A DNA stretch of 64,000 nucleotides from Arthrobacter sp. D5-1 (GCF_017357425.1 NZ_CP014571.1:1-64000), one strand, 5' to 3'. Shown: positions 37,698 through 47,394, numbered from the stretch's first letter. Numbers and translations are program-made. The notes: generated from the letters alone by a model not told the origin.

Positions 37698-38270
37698 AGC
37701 CCGGCCACGACCATACGTGAAGAAATGCTTTGCCATGATGTAACGGCTTGACCGGCAAATACGCGTTCATCAGCATGCGCAGATGCGTTCTTGGTCTGCG
37801 ACTCTAAACTTGTCGCAGCAGCGGAAGAAGATTCCGCCTCAGTGCTGATCTCGGTTTCCCGGAGGGCTTAGTACTTCAGCACACTCAAACCCGCTATGGA
37901 TCAAATGCAGGTCGGGGCGAGCTGCACTTTCCAGCACTAGTGAACCTGCAATGCAACGATGTCCAGGGTTGTCCGCCACCACCGACTGCGACGCGCCGTT
38001 CGGTACTGACCGACCTCATTAGGAAAGCGCGAAGCCTAGGACGGCCTACGGTCGGGCCTAGGGGCCCCCTAGGGGAATAGACACCATGAATCGAAAGAAC
38101 TGAATGAAGAGACAGGCTGTCTAAAGATGGTCGTCTAACCGACGGCCGGAGGTGTCCTGCGATTGCCGTCGTGCAGGACGCCAGCAGACGTACCAACCAC
38201 TCGAAACATGTCCACCGTCGGGAAATACCAACATGCGGCCGGCAAAGGCAATCAGCCGTCGGCGCCGCAA

Positions 38271-38286
38271 TGTTTCACGTGAAACG
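38271..38286. promoter_or_regulatory. parS: parS site 4
   Basis: TGTTTCACGTGAAACG, perfect core. Confidence 0.92.
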
Positions 38287-38846
38287 CCGCATAGTCCCGG
38301 CCTGAATAACAGTGATCCTCAATGGATCATAAGACGACGTCGTCTCCAGCAGGCTCTGACTCTCACAGGCCCAGAGCTCCTGGGAGCAGTTCTATACCCC
38401 GCTCCGCCACAAGGCGAGCAGCCCCATACCGCTCGATCTTGTGTCTGTGACCGTTGTGCCCCAGCACTGTATAGAGGCGGACGGGTCCAGGGGATTAGGC
38501 CTTTCGGTTCAGCCCACGCCCGCGGCGTCCGCCTACACGTATAGGCACAGTCCCCTGGAGAATACGGGGCACTCAATCACATAAGCCAGCGCGTGGGAGC
38601 ACGCGGAGTGTCGTACTCAAGACATCGGATGAATCTCCGGGAGTCAACGGCCTCCGGTGCGTAGTAGGACGGTCAGCTGGACCGCCCCATTGATCCCAAA
38701 GCTTAGGTGCCATGGCAAACTACGACGGCGTTGGATCCCCGGCTCGTTGATGCTCTTCATGCGCGATCCGGTTCGGCATTCATTGCTAAGCATCAGAGCA
38801 TCAGGACACACGTGCTGAGGTCATGGAGCAGCTTCACCCGGTACAG

Positions 38847-38931
38847 TTGTCCACCGGTGGACGACGCACAGGCGGCAAGTTGTGCACAGCTTTATCCACA
38901 GGCTTATCCACCGCCCATGAGATTATTCACA
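38847..38931 (+). promoter_or_regulatory. DnaA-box cluster A inside the parS region
   Basis: Five same-orientation boxes in 85 bp: TTGTCCACC (38847), TTGTGCACA (38880), TTATCCACA (38892, perfect), TTATCCACC (38904), TTATTCACA (38923). Three successive boxes are exactly 12 bp apart. Confidence 0.75.
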
Positions 38932-39211
38932 AGGCATCATTTCGCCGAACCGTAGTGGGTGGGACCCCGCCAAGGAGGGTCGAGTCTTCTACTTTCTGCC
39001 TACCAGGTAAAAGTGGGCACGCCCCGCGAGTGTACATAGTGAAAATCAATGAATCGAGGGGCCAAACACGGAGAATTACGACTATGGCCGCCGGTGTATA
39101 AGTCCGCCATGGATAGGGCCCTTTTGAAGAAGGAGCACCAAAGAAGGAAGGAGGACTCCTCGGCACTTCAACACACTCTGGGCCTCAAGAGGGGCTGCAG
39201 CTCGGCTCAGG

Positions 39212-39256
39212 TTATCCCCAGACTTATCCACAATGATATCCACCACGATATACACA
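39212..39256 (+). promoter_or_regulatory. DnaA-box cluster B, 12-bp phased
   Basis: TTATCCCCA (39212), TTATCCACA (39224, perfect), ATATCCACC (39236) and ATATACACA (39248) follow each other at exactly 12 bp. The first two are strong and the last two are 7 of 9 matches. Confidence 0.65.
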
Positions 39257-39303
39257 GGTAACTCAAGGTTCCCGACTATGTGTAGACGTGCCAGTCGCCG
39301 TCC

Positions 39304-39319
39304 TGTTTCACGTGAAACA
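39304..39319. promoter_or_regulatory. parS: parS site 5
   Basis: TGTTTCACGTGAAACA, full 16-bp consensus, 48 bp after DnaA-box cluster B. Confidence 0.95.
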
Positions 39320-40535
39320 CGAGTCGTTGATGTTCGGTGGGGGAGCAAGCAACATAGGTCGCCAAGGGCTCACGTCTAGTTCTCAACACTCTCAGCGGAG
39401 TCTTCCCTGAAGAGGACAAGGATGAAAAGAGACGAGTACGCGCCGGCCCGGGCGACATCTGACCAATCCGGTTCACAGCGTCTCATCAGCGCGTTCAGGG
39501 GCTAGGTACATGTACGCGTCCGGGGGGAATACGACCATCCTCTGACATTACGGAAAACCTCCCACCCGAACGTTGCCTGACGGATCCGTACTCCAACTTG
39601 GAGGGTCAATGCTGTAGTGGAGGGGCATAGGCATTAGTCGGGGGACTATTTCCGTCTGCTCGACGGCCACATTGGCGGTACCGGCACAGTGACAGCCCCC
39701 GTCTACGAAGCTAAGGATGGGACCAGCTTCGACAGGCATGCCAGATTCGTCAACACCTGCTGCTGTACGCAGTAATAGCCCGTTGGTGCCTGTTAGCGCC
39801 GGACACACGGGCTCAAGGGCCACAGATGTGAAGTTCCTCGTGACGCTGCGGAGAAACCAGCTGCCCAAGTTCCTGACGGTTAGCCTAAGTTCCAAAGCCC
39901 ATTGACGCCGAGGGAAGCGTGCCTACCTGATACAGCTGCCAAGGACTCACCGGCTCCGCACTGGGAGAGGGCCAGTCTGTTCGAAGACCTCAATGCCTCT
40001 CTCTCATCAGCCCGAGCGGATTTGGTAGAACGCGTAAAGCTGAACACAGCGCCTCAGCCCTGGCAATCCGTTACGCCTGCGATAGGACAGTGGTCGTGGC
40101 AGCACCTCCGGCAACTACTGCCGGCTCGAGCGAGAGCGGGAGAGGCCGCGATGTGCTGTCCTGGAGAGCGACGACGCGGAACCCTAAGGACATGGAGGAG
40201 TCTGCTGCTGGCCTATTAGCCAATGGCCGAGAACCGTCAGGCTTTGGCTAGGAGGCTAGCTAGCTACGCATCAGCTGTTCCGCATTGATGCATTCTTGGT
40301 TGCAGGATCGTCAATTATGGGGACGCAGACTGTTGCACTGCGTACTGCAGAATAGCCTTGCCCCGACCTTCCGGCGATATGGTCGACGGAAGAACCGCAC
40401 CCCGGCGAGAATTGTGGCCATCTAGTCGACTCGCCCTTGAACCGTCGGTTGTGAAAGAAGATCACATATCGTCAATGGTGTTTTGTGTCAGCAAATCCCT
40501 ACCTTTTGCGGTTTTATTGCTGAATCTTAGACTCA

Positions 40536-40555
40536 GCTGTTTCACGTGAAACAGC
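40536..40555. promoter_or_regulatory. parS: parS site 6
   Basis: GCTGTTTCACGTGAAACAGC, 20-bp perfect palindrome containing the full 16-bp consensus. Confidence 0.95.
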
Positions 40556-40749
40556 GCCAGCGATGCGCGTGCCCGGAACCGGCTCAATTCCCCCGCGTAT
40601 GCCAAAGATGCAAACCCTGGTTCTAGACGCTGGATATCCGATATTGCATGAGACTTCACCATCTCCAAGAAACCGCAATGCCAATGCGCCGACCGCCGAA
40701 CCAGTGCTTAGCCGAAGATCGATTGCATGCCACCGAGCTACTAAGAGTG

Positions 40750-40765
40750 TGTTTCACGTGAAACA
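40750..40765. promoter_or_regulatory. parS: parS site 7
   Basis: TGTTTCACGTGAAACA, full consensus, 212 bp from site 6. Confidence 0.95.
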
Positions 40766-41124
40766 GAAGCTTCCGCCGAAAGTTCAGATACGCGTGTGCC
40801 CTCGGCTACTAGAGAAGAGCAGCCTGGGGATCCGCGCAGAACTGGGGTAAGTGTTCATGTGTGGTGAAAATCCGCTGACGGAGGCTTGCTCCACACGGGT
40901 TCCCTACGCAGCATTGGCGCACAACTCCACCGGCATTCGGAAAAGCGCTGCGAATCGTCGACGGCAATCGGACGCGGCGGGCACCGTATGCCATAAGCCG
41001 TCTCCCGCACCCTCTGCCGCCTCCTAAGCCACGGGGAGACCTGCAGAGTGCCAACGTTCGACCCAGCTCCACGCGCACTTCGAACCCCTCAGCCCGGCAA
41101 GGTGCGCACCCAAAAGTCCTTCTC

Positions 41125-41146
41125 GCATGTTTCACGTGAAACATGC
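41125..41146. promoter_or_regulatory. parS: parS site 8
   Basis: Core TGTTTCACGTGAAACA (41128-41143) within a 22-bp palindrome flanked by GCA and TGC; nearest site to parB. Confidence 0.95.
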
Positions 41147-41499
41147 TTCGTCCGTCTCGCTTCACGGTGAGTGTAGGGGAATCTTGAGTGAAGAACGTAT
41201 CCCAGCCACTGACGGTGGGGCGAACGCTCTACGAAGGCGTAAGGTCCGCAAATCCCGGTATCCAGGACCTTGCCGAGCACAGCTTCTACCCACCGACCAA
41301 GAGAGTCCCTTTCGGCCAAATCGACTCATACGGCCCTAGGAATCCGTAGCAAAAGCCATGAGGATGCCACGCGACTGGTTGGTTTATGGTGCTGAATCAA
41401 TCAGTGCCCTCCGCAAGGACTCCCGTAGGAAATACGGAAAGGCCAATCTGGACACACTATGTAGAGCGAAACTGGGAAGGTACGAAAAACTGCGGGATA

Positions 41500-41541
41500 T
41501 CAAAAACCAAAATGGGGCCTACTCGACGAGTAAGCCCCATT
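41500..41541 (-). terminator. Terminator of the parB operon
   Basis: AATGGGGC (41511-41518) pairs with GCCCCATT (41534-41541), with an inner TACTCG/CGAGTA stem. On the minus strand it is followed by TTGGTTTTTG. It lies 18 bp after the parB stop. Confidence 0.88.
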
Positions 41542-41559
41542 CAGTTGGTTCACTACAAT

Positions 41560-42780
41560 TTAGCCTTCGGTGCCGGGGCCAAGCACATCCATGATGCGGT
41601 TGAGATCCTCAACGCTGGCGAACTCAATGCTGACTCGGCCTTTGCGTGCACCCAAAGTAATCTTCACATTGGTGTCCAGGCGGTCCGAGAGTGACGACGC
41701 CAAGTAGTCCAAACGCTCGTGGCGCGCATTGGGTTTCGGGATACTGCTCTTGGCGGGAGCAGTAGGATCTTGATAGAGAGCCACTGCCTCTTCTGTTGCC
41801 CTCACAGACATCCCCTCGGCCACAATCTTCTGAGCCAGGCGTTCCATCGCAGCGGCGTCCGGCAGGGCCAAGAGTGCCCGCGCATGGCCGGCAGACAAAA
41901 CACTCGCTGCTACACGCCGCTGGACCAAGGGCGGGAGCTTCAGCAAACGGAGTGTGTTGGACACCTGCGGCCGAGAGCGACCTATGCGATCTGCAAGCTG
42001 TTCGTGAGTGGTCCCAAAGTCTTCCAAGAGCTGCTGATAGGCAGCAGCCTCTTCCAGAGGGTTCAGCTGGCTGCGGTGGAGGTTTTCCAGCAAAGCGTCG
42101 CGAAGGAGGTCGTCGTCAGTGGTATCGCGGACGATCGCAGGGATGGTTTCGAGCCCTGCGGCCTGTACCGCACGCCAGCGACGCTCACCCATGACCAATT
42201 CATACGGTTCTCCACCCTTTTCGGTTGAAGTACGTACAACAATTGGCTGGAGGACGCCGATTTCGCGAACGGAGTGAACCAGCTCGGCCATGTCATCTTC
42301 ATCGAAGACCGAACGCGGCTGTTTACGGTTCGGATGGATGTCACCGACCGGAATCTCGGCAAAGCGAGCACCAGGAACTTCAACCAGCTCCACGTCCGGT
42401 GTCGAGCGAGTAGTGGACTTGGTTGCGGCCTTTGCCGGCTCCGATTCATCCGTCGTGTGATCAGAGGGCACTGACGCTCGCTTGGGGGCAGGCTTCGATG
42501 CAGATGTCTTGGAGGTGGCGGACTTGGTTGACGCCTTGGAAGCTGCCGCTTTGGGCGCTGGAGCCTTGGCAGCGGCCGGCGTCGCTGCCGACTCCTTTGA
42601 CGACTCCACAGCAGCGGAGTCCTGGATCGGATCTTCTACTGCCGGCTCTTCGGACTTCCGGGCTTCCGGGAAGAACAGATCCACAGGACGGGATGGCGCC
42701 ACGCCGTTTCCCTGGGCCGCGGCCGAGCTAGGAATGAGAGCCCCAAGACCCCTACCGAGGCCCCTTCGCTTTTCGCTCAT
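41560..42780 (-). CDS. parB: Chromosome partitioning protein ParB
   Basis: 406 residues. After [17 protein letters not shown], the motif by which actinobacterial/bacterial ParB contacts ParA, comes an unusually long Ala/Lys/Ser/Pro-rich linker (about residues 20-130). Then follow the ParB N-terminal CTPase domain ([22 protein letters not shown]), the helix-turn-helix that reads parS ([25 protein letters not shown]), and a dimerisation tail. The protein loads at parS, slides as a clamp and recruits ParA/SMC. It is transcribed after parA (67 bp apart) and ends at a terminator facing the parS-rich region. Confidence 0.95.
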   Translation of the reverse strand: MSEKRRGLGRGLGALIPSSAAAQGNGVAPSRPVDLFFPEARKSEEPAVEDPIQDSAAVESSKESAATPAAAKAPAPKAAASKASTKSATSKTSASKPAPKRASVPSDHTTDESEPAKAATKSTTRSTPDVELVEVPGARFAEIPVGDIHPNRKQPRSVFDEDDMAELVHSVREIGVLQPIVVRTSTEKGGEPYELVMGERRWRAVQAAGLETIPAIVRDTTDDDLLRDALLENLHRSQLNPLEEAAAYQQLLEDFGTTHEQLADRIGRSRPQVSNTLRLLKLPPLVQRRVAASVLSAGHARALLALPDAAAMERLAQKIVAEGMSVRATEEAVALYQDPTAPAKSSIPKPNARHERLDYLASSLSDRLDTNVKITLGARKGRVSIEFASVEDLNRIMDVLGPGTEG

Positions 42781-42847
42781 TGATTCATCCCTCCGATGAA
42801 ATGGCCGAGCACGGAACTGCTCAGGCTGTTGCAGTGTTTCAAGAATT

Positions 42848-43903
42848 CTAGCGTTCAGCGATTTCGGCGGCGGCTTCCATGTAGGAGAGCGCGCCGCTCG
42901 ACGAAGGATCGTAGGTCATGACCGTCTGCTGGTAGCTGGGTGCTTCGGAGATACGCACAGAACGCGGAACCACTGCTCCCAGAACTTGTTCGGGGAAGTG
43001 TTGGCGTACCTCGGATGCGACCTGAGCGGCGAGGTTCGTTCGGCCGTCGTACATGGTCAGGAGGATCGTGGACACCTCCAGGTCAGCATTGAGGTGCTTC
43101 TGGATCATTTCGATGTTCTTGAGAAGCTGGCTCAATCCTTCCAAGGCGTAGTACTCGCACTGGATGGGAATAAGGACTTCACTTGCGGCACAGAAGGCGT
43201 TGACCGTCAGCAGCCCGAGGCTGGGCGGGCAGTCAATAAAGATGAAGTCCAAGCGGCTCTCGCCGTTCTTCTCCCGCTCCTTGGCGTAGACGTCGATGGC
43301 TCGCCGGAGCCTCTGTTCCCGGGCAACCAATGAAACCAGCTCGATTTCAGCACCGGCAAGATGGATGGTGGCGGGTGCGCAGATCAGGTTGGGAATATCT
43401 GGGCAAGGGGCCACAACGTCGTTCAGGGGAAGGTCGTTGATCAGGACGTCGTAGATACTGTCAACGTCGGCGTGGTGCTCAATGCCCAGAGCCGTTGACG
43501 CGTTGCCCTGTGGATCAATATCAATCACCAAGACGTTGAGGCCGGCGGAGGCCAGAGCGGCAGCGATGTTCACGGTGGTGGTCGTCTTACCGACCCCACC
43601 TTTTTGATTGGAAACCGTGAAGATGCGGGTTTTATCCGGCTTTGGCAGTTCCCTGCCCACCAGCCGTTCACGCCGACGGGTCTCGTGTGCCAACTGACGG
43701 GCGATGGGACTCGAGTCATCAATGGAATCCATCACGTTATGCACTCCATCAGATACGGTTTCACGTGAAACAGCGGCATTATCAACCGAATTAGTGCGCA
43801 CGATTGCAGACTGAAGAGACGCAGAGGGTGTAGCCATTGCCCGAGCTGACCCCAACGACATAAACGGGGGGATTCGCTGCGTGGAGGTTTCACTACTGCC
43901 CAC
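42848..43903 (-). CDS. parA: Chromosome partitioning ATPase ParA
   Basis: 351 residues from GTG 43903; ATG 43837 (MATPSAS) is an alternative start. The deviant Walker A is [15 protein letters not shown] (about residues 98-112). The Walker A' [12 protein letters not shown] and Walker [15 protein letters not shown] are intact. A parS site is embedded in the N-terminal coding region and encodes AVSRET. ParA forms the nucleoid-bound ATP gradient that pulls ParB-parS complexes. It lies 87 bp downstream of rsmG in one operon direction. Confidence 0.95.
   Translation of the reverse strand: MGSSETSTQRIPPFMSLGSARAMATPSASLQSAIVRTNSVDNAAVSRETVSDGVHNVMDSIDDSSPIARQLAHETRRRERLVGRELPKPDKTRIFTVSNQKGGVGKTTTTVNIAAALASAGLNVLVIDIDPQGNASTALGIEHHADVDSIYDVLINDLPLNDVVAPCPDIPNLICAPATIHLAGAEIELVSLVAREQRLRRAIDVYAKEREKNGESRLDFIFIDCPPSLGLLTVNAFCAASEVLIPIQCEYYALEGLSQLLKNIEMIQKHLNADLEVSTILLTMYDGRTNLAAQVASEVRQHFPEQVLGAVVPRSVRISEAPSYQQTVMTYDPSSSGALSYMEAAAEIAER
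43757..43772. promoter_or_regulatory. parS: parS site 9, inside parA
   Basis: GGTTTCACGTGAAACA with a perfect 14-bp core (43758-43771), within the variable N-terminal extension of parA. Confidence 0.93.
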
Positions 43904-43990
43904 TGGTCACACTCTCACTCTCATTCGGCGCTTGCTGCCGTTCTCTAGCCTAACTGCTCAGCCGCCGACACGCGGGAAACCGAGCGGGTC

Positions 43991-44641
43991 TCAGGCCGTC
44001 TTTCCGGGCTTGTTGACGATAATCCTCACCACAGTGGTGGGTTCCTCCAAAAGCTCCTGTCCACAAACCACAACCGACGTTTCCACGCCGCCAAGTTTGC
44101 GGATGACCTTCTTGGCTTTCTCAATCTCTTCGGCAGCGCTACGACCCTTGATGGCCACAACTTCGCCGCGGCCGTTCAAAAGGGGAATCGTCAGGCCCGC
44201 CAGGTTGCTGAGCGCAGAAACAGCCCTCGCCGTCACAACATCGGCGTCCACCATTCCAACGGCCAGCTCAGCACGCGTCCTCATGATGGTGACGTTGTCC
44301 AGGCCCAGGTCATCTACGACTTCCTGGAGCCAGATGACACGACGCTCAAGCGGCTCAATCAACGTCAGTTCAAGGTCCGGGCGTGCAATTGCCAGGCAAA
44401 GACCCGGCAGGCCTGCACCGGATCCAACGTCGGCGACGTGGCTGTCCATGGCAATTGCAGTTTCGATGACTGCACAGTTCAGTACGTGGCGACTCCACAA
44501 ACGCGGAATCTCACGCGGGCCAATCAGCCCACGCTCAGTTCCGGAGGTGGCGAGGTGTTCCACGTAGCGCTTGGCAAGATCCAAGCGCTCCCCAAAGATC
44601 TTCTCTGCCGCTTCAAGTTCAGCTGCGGTAATTTCAACCAT
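43991..44641 (-). CDS. rsmG: 16S rRNA (guanine527-N7)-methyltransferase
   Basis: 216 residues, class I SAM-dependent methyltransferase. LIGPREIPRLWSRHVLNCAVI and VADVGSGAGLPGLCLAI (SAM motif I) are the GidB/RsmG signatures; RAVSALSNL follows. It methylates G527 of 16S rRNA, and its loss gives low-level streptomycin resistance. It lies 6 bp downstream of khpB and upstream of parA in the conserved order. Confidence 0.95.
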   Translation of the reverse strand: MVEITAAELEAAEKIFGERLDLAKRYVEHLATSGTERGLIGPREIPRLWSRHVLNCAVIETAIAMDSHVADVGSGAGLPGLCLAIARPDLELTLIEPLERRVIWLQEVVDDLGLDNVTIMRTRAELAVGMVDADVVTARAVSALSNLAGLTIPLLNGRGEVVAIKGRSAAEEIEKAKKVIRKLGGVETSVVVCGQELLEEPTTVVRIIVNKPGKTA

Positions 44642-44647
44642 GAGCTG

Positions 44648-45199
44648 CTAGTCAGCCGAAACGACGATGTGGCGGCCGGCGCCTTCGCCTTCAGACTCGG
44701 AAACGAATCCGAGGTCAGCGACGGCGTCGTGGACAATCTTTCGCTCGTAAGCGCTCATCGGCTCAAGGGCCACCGTACCGCCGTCGGCCTTGACCTTGGC
44801 CACGGCGTCTTCAGCGATCTGCTGAAGCACGCCCGCGCGCTCCTTACGGTAGCCGTTGATGTCCAGCACCAGGCGTGAACGGCTTTCGGTAGCGGAAAGG
44901 ACCGAGAGGCGGGCCAGCTCCTGCAGGGCCTCCAGAACCTCGCCGTCACGTCCTACGAGGCTGTCCAATGCGGCCGACTCTTCATCGGCACCAATAGAGA
45001 TGTACGTGCGTCCGTTGCGGACCTCGATGTCGATATCGCCGTCGATATCGGCAATATCCAGAAGTTCCTCGAGGTAGTCGGCGGCAATGTCGCCTTCTTC
45101 TTCAAGACGACTGGCCGTCTTGGACTGCGTCTCTTCCTGGGTCTCGTCCTGGTCTTCAGTCACAGCGGCGATAACTTCTTCAGTGCTCTCGGCAGACAT
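44648..45199 (-). CDS. khpB: KH/R3H RNA-binding protein KhpB (Jag)
   Basis: 183 residues. An acidic N-terminal leader (to about 38) is followed by a KH-like domain (DIDIEVRNGRTYISIG… LVGRDGEVLEALQELARL) and an R3H domain (RLVLDINGYRKERAG … PMSAYERKIVHDAV). The family binds RNA with KhpA and affects cell envelope and division. ATG shares one base with the yidC stop (TAATG), so it is translationally coupled to YidC. Confidence 0.93.
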   Translation of the reverse strand: MSAESTEEVIAAVTEDQDETQEETQSKTASRLEEEGDIAADYLEELLDIADIDGDIDIEVRNGRTYISIGADEESAALDSLVGRDGEVLEALQELARLSVLSATESRSRLVLDINGYRKERAGVLQQIAEDAVAKVKADGGTVALEPMSAYERKIVHDAVADLGFVSESEGEGAGRHIVVSAD

Positions 45200-46176
45200 T
45201 ACTTCTTCTTCCTGTTCTTACGTTGTGGCTGGACGCGCTGTGCCCGGATCTCGGCCGCCGCCGCGGCAGCTGCTTCGGCTTCAGCAGCGGCGTCCGCGGT
45301 CTTCTTGCCACCCAGCAGCGGCGGCAGGCCCTTGGCGGCACGGCGCTCCTCCAGTGCCTTGGCGGCAGGGGAACCCGGGGTAGGCATGCGGCGGATGACG
45401 AAGAACTGCTGGCCCATGGTCCACAGGTTGGTGGTGGTCCAGTAGATGAGGACACCGATGGGGAAGTTGATGCCACCAATACCGAACACGAGCGGCAGGA
45501 TGTAAAGCATCATTTTCTGCTGGCGCATGAACGGGCTGGCCATGGCCTCTTCGGACATGTTCTTGGCCATGATTTGCTTCTGGGTGATGAACTGCGAGGC
45601 CGTCATGGCAATGATCATCACGATGGAGAGAATCCAGACTGCAACCTCGTTGCCACCGGCACCACCGTGAAGCAGCGAAGCAGACAGCGGCGCACCGAAG
45701 ATGCTGGATTCATCGAACTGGACAACCTGGTCGGCGCTCATGGCCCCAATGCCCTTGCCGCTGTTACGGGCTGCGGTGATACCCGACAACACCTGGAACA
45801 GCGCGAAGAAGAACGGCATCTGAATCAGCATCGGCAAACATGCCGAGAACGGGTTGGTGCCGTGCTTCTTGTACAGGGCCATCTGTTCCTGCGCCATTGC
45901 CTGGCGGGACAGCTGATCGGTCTTGCCCTTGTATTTGGTCTGAAGCTTCTTCAGGTCCGGCTGCAGCAGCTGCATGCCGCGCTGCGCTTTGATCTGCTTG
46001 ACGAAGACCGGGATCAGGGCGGCACGGATCACCAACACGAGGCCGATGATGGACAGAGTCCACGTCCAGCCGTTCGCGGCGGGCAGGCCAATGAAGCTCA
46101 GTCCCTCGTGGAAGCCAACCATGATGATTGACACCAGCCACTTGAACGGAAACATGATTGTTTCAAAGAAGTCCAT
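45199..46176 (-). CDS. yidC: Membrane protein insertase YidC
   Basis: 325 residues of the YidC/Oxa1/Alb3 family, Gram-positive type without a large periplasmic domain. Hydrophobic helices are at about 12-30, 40-58, 120-138, 184-205 and 232-250. A conserved Arg in VIRAALIPVFVKQIKAQR (about residue 51) marks the hydrophilic groove. The basic, Ala-rich tail (…QPQRKNRKKK) contacts ribosomes. It works with SecYEG and YidD (upstream, 16 bp). Confidence 0.95.
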   Translation of the reverse strand: MDFFETIMFPFKWLVSIIMVGFHEGLSFIGLPAANGWTWTLSIIGLVLVIRAALIPVFVKQIKAQRGMQLLQPDLKKLQTKYKGKTDQLSRQAMAQEQMALYKKHGTNPFSACLPMLIQMPFFFALFQVLSGITAARNSGKGIGAMSADQVVQFDESSIFGAPLSASLLHGGAGGNEVAVWILSIVMIIAMTASQFITQKQIMAKNMSEEAMASPFMRQQKMMLYILPLVFGIGGINFPIGVLIYWTTTNLWTMGQQFFVIRRMPTPGSPAAKALEERRAAKGLPPLLGGKKTADAAAEAEAAAAAAAEIRAQRVQPQRKNRKKK

Positions 46177-46192
46177 ACGATATCCCTATTCG

Positions 46193-46615
46193 TTAGGCCG
46201 CCGAGCGGCCTTCTTCATCAGCCTGAGCAGCCAGGAACTGGTCCGGATTGTTCAGTACAACAATTGTGGGCGTCCGGCCTTCAGGCCAATGACGATGGCC
46301 GGCGGGGACATGGTCCACTCCACCAGCGTTCCAAGGGTGACATTTGGCGAGCCTTTTGGCTGCGAGCCAGCTGCCCTTCACGGCGCCATGCACCGTTACT
46401 GCTTCCAGCGCGTACGCGGAGCAAGAGGGAAAGAAACGGCACACCTGGCCGTACAGGGGCGAGATGACCTTGCGGTACGTCTTCAGCAAGAGGATAAGAA
46501 TGTTGCGGGGCAGCTCCCAGAGGAACGTGCCGACCGCCGCCGGCAGATTCCTGGGGGGAACCTTGCCGGAGGGGTCGCTTGAGGAAGGAACGACGGCGGT
46601 GCTTATGTCATGCAC
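46193..46615 (-). CDS. yidD: Membrane protein insertion efficiency factor YidD
   Basis: 140 residues. The YidD core is ILLLKTYRKVISPLYGQVCRFFPSCSAYALEAV with its PSCSxYA motif. KGSWLAAKRLAKCHPWNAGGVDHVP follows. GTG 46615 is chosen: it overlaps the rnpA stop by 8 bp and has GGAAGGG upstream; the frame from 46678 would overlap rnpA deeply. An N-terminal extension of about 35 residues and a C-terminal tail exceed the minimal family length (about 80), as in related actinobacteria. Confidence 0.9.
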   Translation of the reverse strand: MHDISTAVVPSSSDPSGKVPPRNLPAAVGTFLWELPRNILILLLKTYRKVISPLYGQVCRFFPSCSAYALEAVTVHGAVKGSWLAAKRLAKCHPWNAGGVDHVPAGHRHWPEGRTPTIVVLNNPDQFLAAQADEEGRSAA

Positions 46616-47018
46616 GCGGTGTCCCTTCCGTTGTGGTGCCGTTGTGTTCAGTCGAAGCGTTGCGTGGAGCTGAGCCACTCAATCGCTTCGTCGTCACTGC
46701 CAGTGCGGCGTTGTAGTCCGAGAGCAGTTGCTCCCAGCTGGCAGATGCAGCTGCGGGCAACGCCCGGACCACCACCGCCAGACCCGTTCCATGCTTGTGC
46801 AAGGAAAGAGCGCCTGCTTCTCTCAGTCTCCTCTTAACGAGGTTCCTGGTCACGGCGTTCCCGACGGCTTTGGAGACAATGAAGCCGATTCGACTCGGCT
46901 CCCCGGCCCCGATAGAGGCCGTATATAACACTAAGTTCCGGCGTCCATTGCGGACGCCGGAACGTACAGTTGTTGAAAAGTCGGTAGACGTCCGCAGACG
47001 GTTAGGGGTGGCTAGCAC
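46608..47018 (-). CDS. rnpA: Ribonuclease P protein component
   Basis: 136 residues starting at GTG 47018 (MLATPNRLRTSTDFS). The RNR motif region is NAVTRNLVKRRLREA, and FIVSKAVGNAV precedes it. It binds the RNase P RNA and is needed for tRNA 5' processing. The C-terminal 25 residues are polar and low-complexity. It lies 41 bp downstream of rpmH in the universal rpmH-rnpA-yidD-yidC order. Confidence 0.95.
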   Translation of the reverse strand: MLATPNRLRTSTDFSTTVRSGVRNGRRNLVLYTASIGAGEPSRIGFIVSKAVGNAVTRNLVKRRLREAGALSLHKHGTGLAVVVRALPAAASASWEQLLSDYNAALAVTTKRLSGSAPRNASTEHNGTTTEGTPRA

Positions 47019-47059
47019 CGTCGAACCCGCAAAAAGACCCTGACCGACAAGTCAGTTAT

Positions 47060-47197
47060 TTACGCCGACAGTTCGACGCGGCCCTTGCCGCGACGGGCAG
47101 CCAGGATGGCGCGGCCGGCACGGGTGCGCATACGAAGGCGGAAGCCGTGCTTCTTGGCCCGACGGCGGTTATTCGGCTGAAAAGTCCGCTTGCTCAC
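47060..47197 (-). CDS. rpmH: 50S ribosomal protein L34
   Basis: 45 residues from GTG 47197. The sequence starts [21 protein letters not shown] and contains [19 protein letters not shown], the L34 signature. It is divergent from dnaA, with the left half of the origin between them. Confidence 0.97.
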   Translation of the reverse strand: MSKRTFQPNNRRRAKKHGFRLRMRTRAGRAILAARRGKGRVELSA

Positions 47198-47394
47198 GTT
47201 AGTTACTCCAGTGGATCAAAGGTGCGCCCACCCGATCAAAAAAGGGGAAGAACTGGCCGACGCTAAGTTTTGTATGTGCCTGCCGCCGTTGCCTTCCGCA
47301 CGGTGAACGTACGGAGTTACAACTGATCTCAAAAGCGGACACAAAGGACTTCACAACGTTAGGGCAAAAAGGCACCCACAGTCAAACCGGGAGC

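Larger units (their letters stand above)
36080..41499. other. 5.4-kb gene-free parS- and DnaA-box-rich region between trxA and parB
   Basis: No frame here combines a ribosome site, plausible composition and length. The longest (e.g. 39548-39895 minus, 39902-40219 plus, 38152-38544 plus) start at alternative codons without ribosome sites and read like shadows. Base composition is visibly lower in GC than the flanking genes. The region contains eight perfect parS cores and two DnaA-box clusters (listed separately), and near-palindromes such as CCTAGGGG-C-CCCCTAGG (38057-38073). It is bounded by the trxA terminator on the left and the parB terminator on the right, so neither operon is expected to read through it. 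Confidence 0.8.

Noticed and set aside
39049..39261. Short frame running over DnaA-box cluster B (MDRALLKKEHQRR…)
   Set aside because: No ribosome site before its ATG, and its end is formed by the DnaA boxes themselves (LIHNDIHHDIHR), i.e. read-through of binding sites.
39548..39895. 115-residue minus-strand frame in the parS region
   Set aside because: Starts at TTG without a ribosome site, no recognisable motif; treated as chance.
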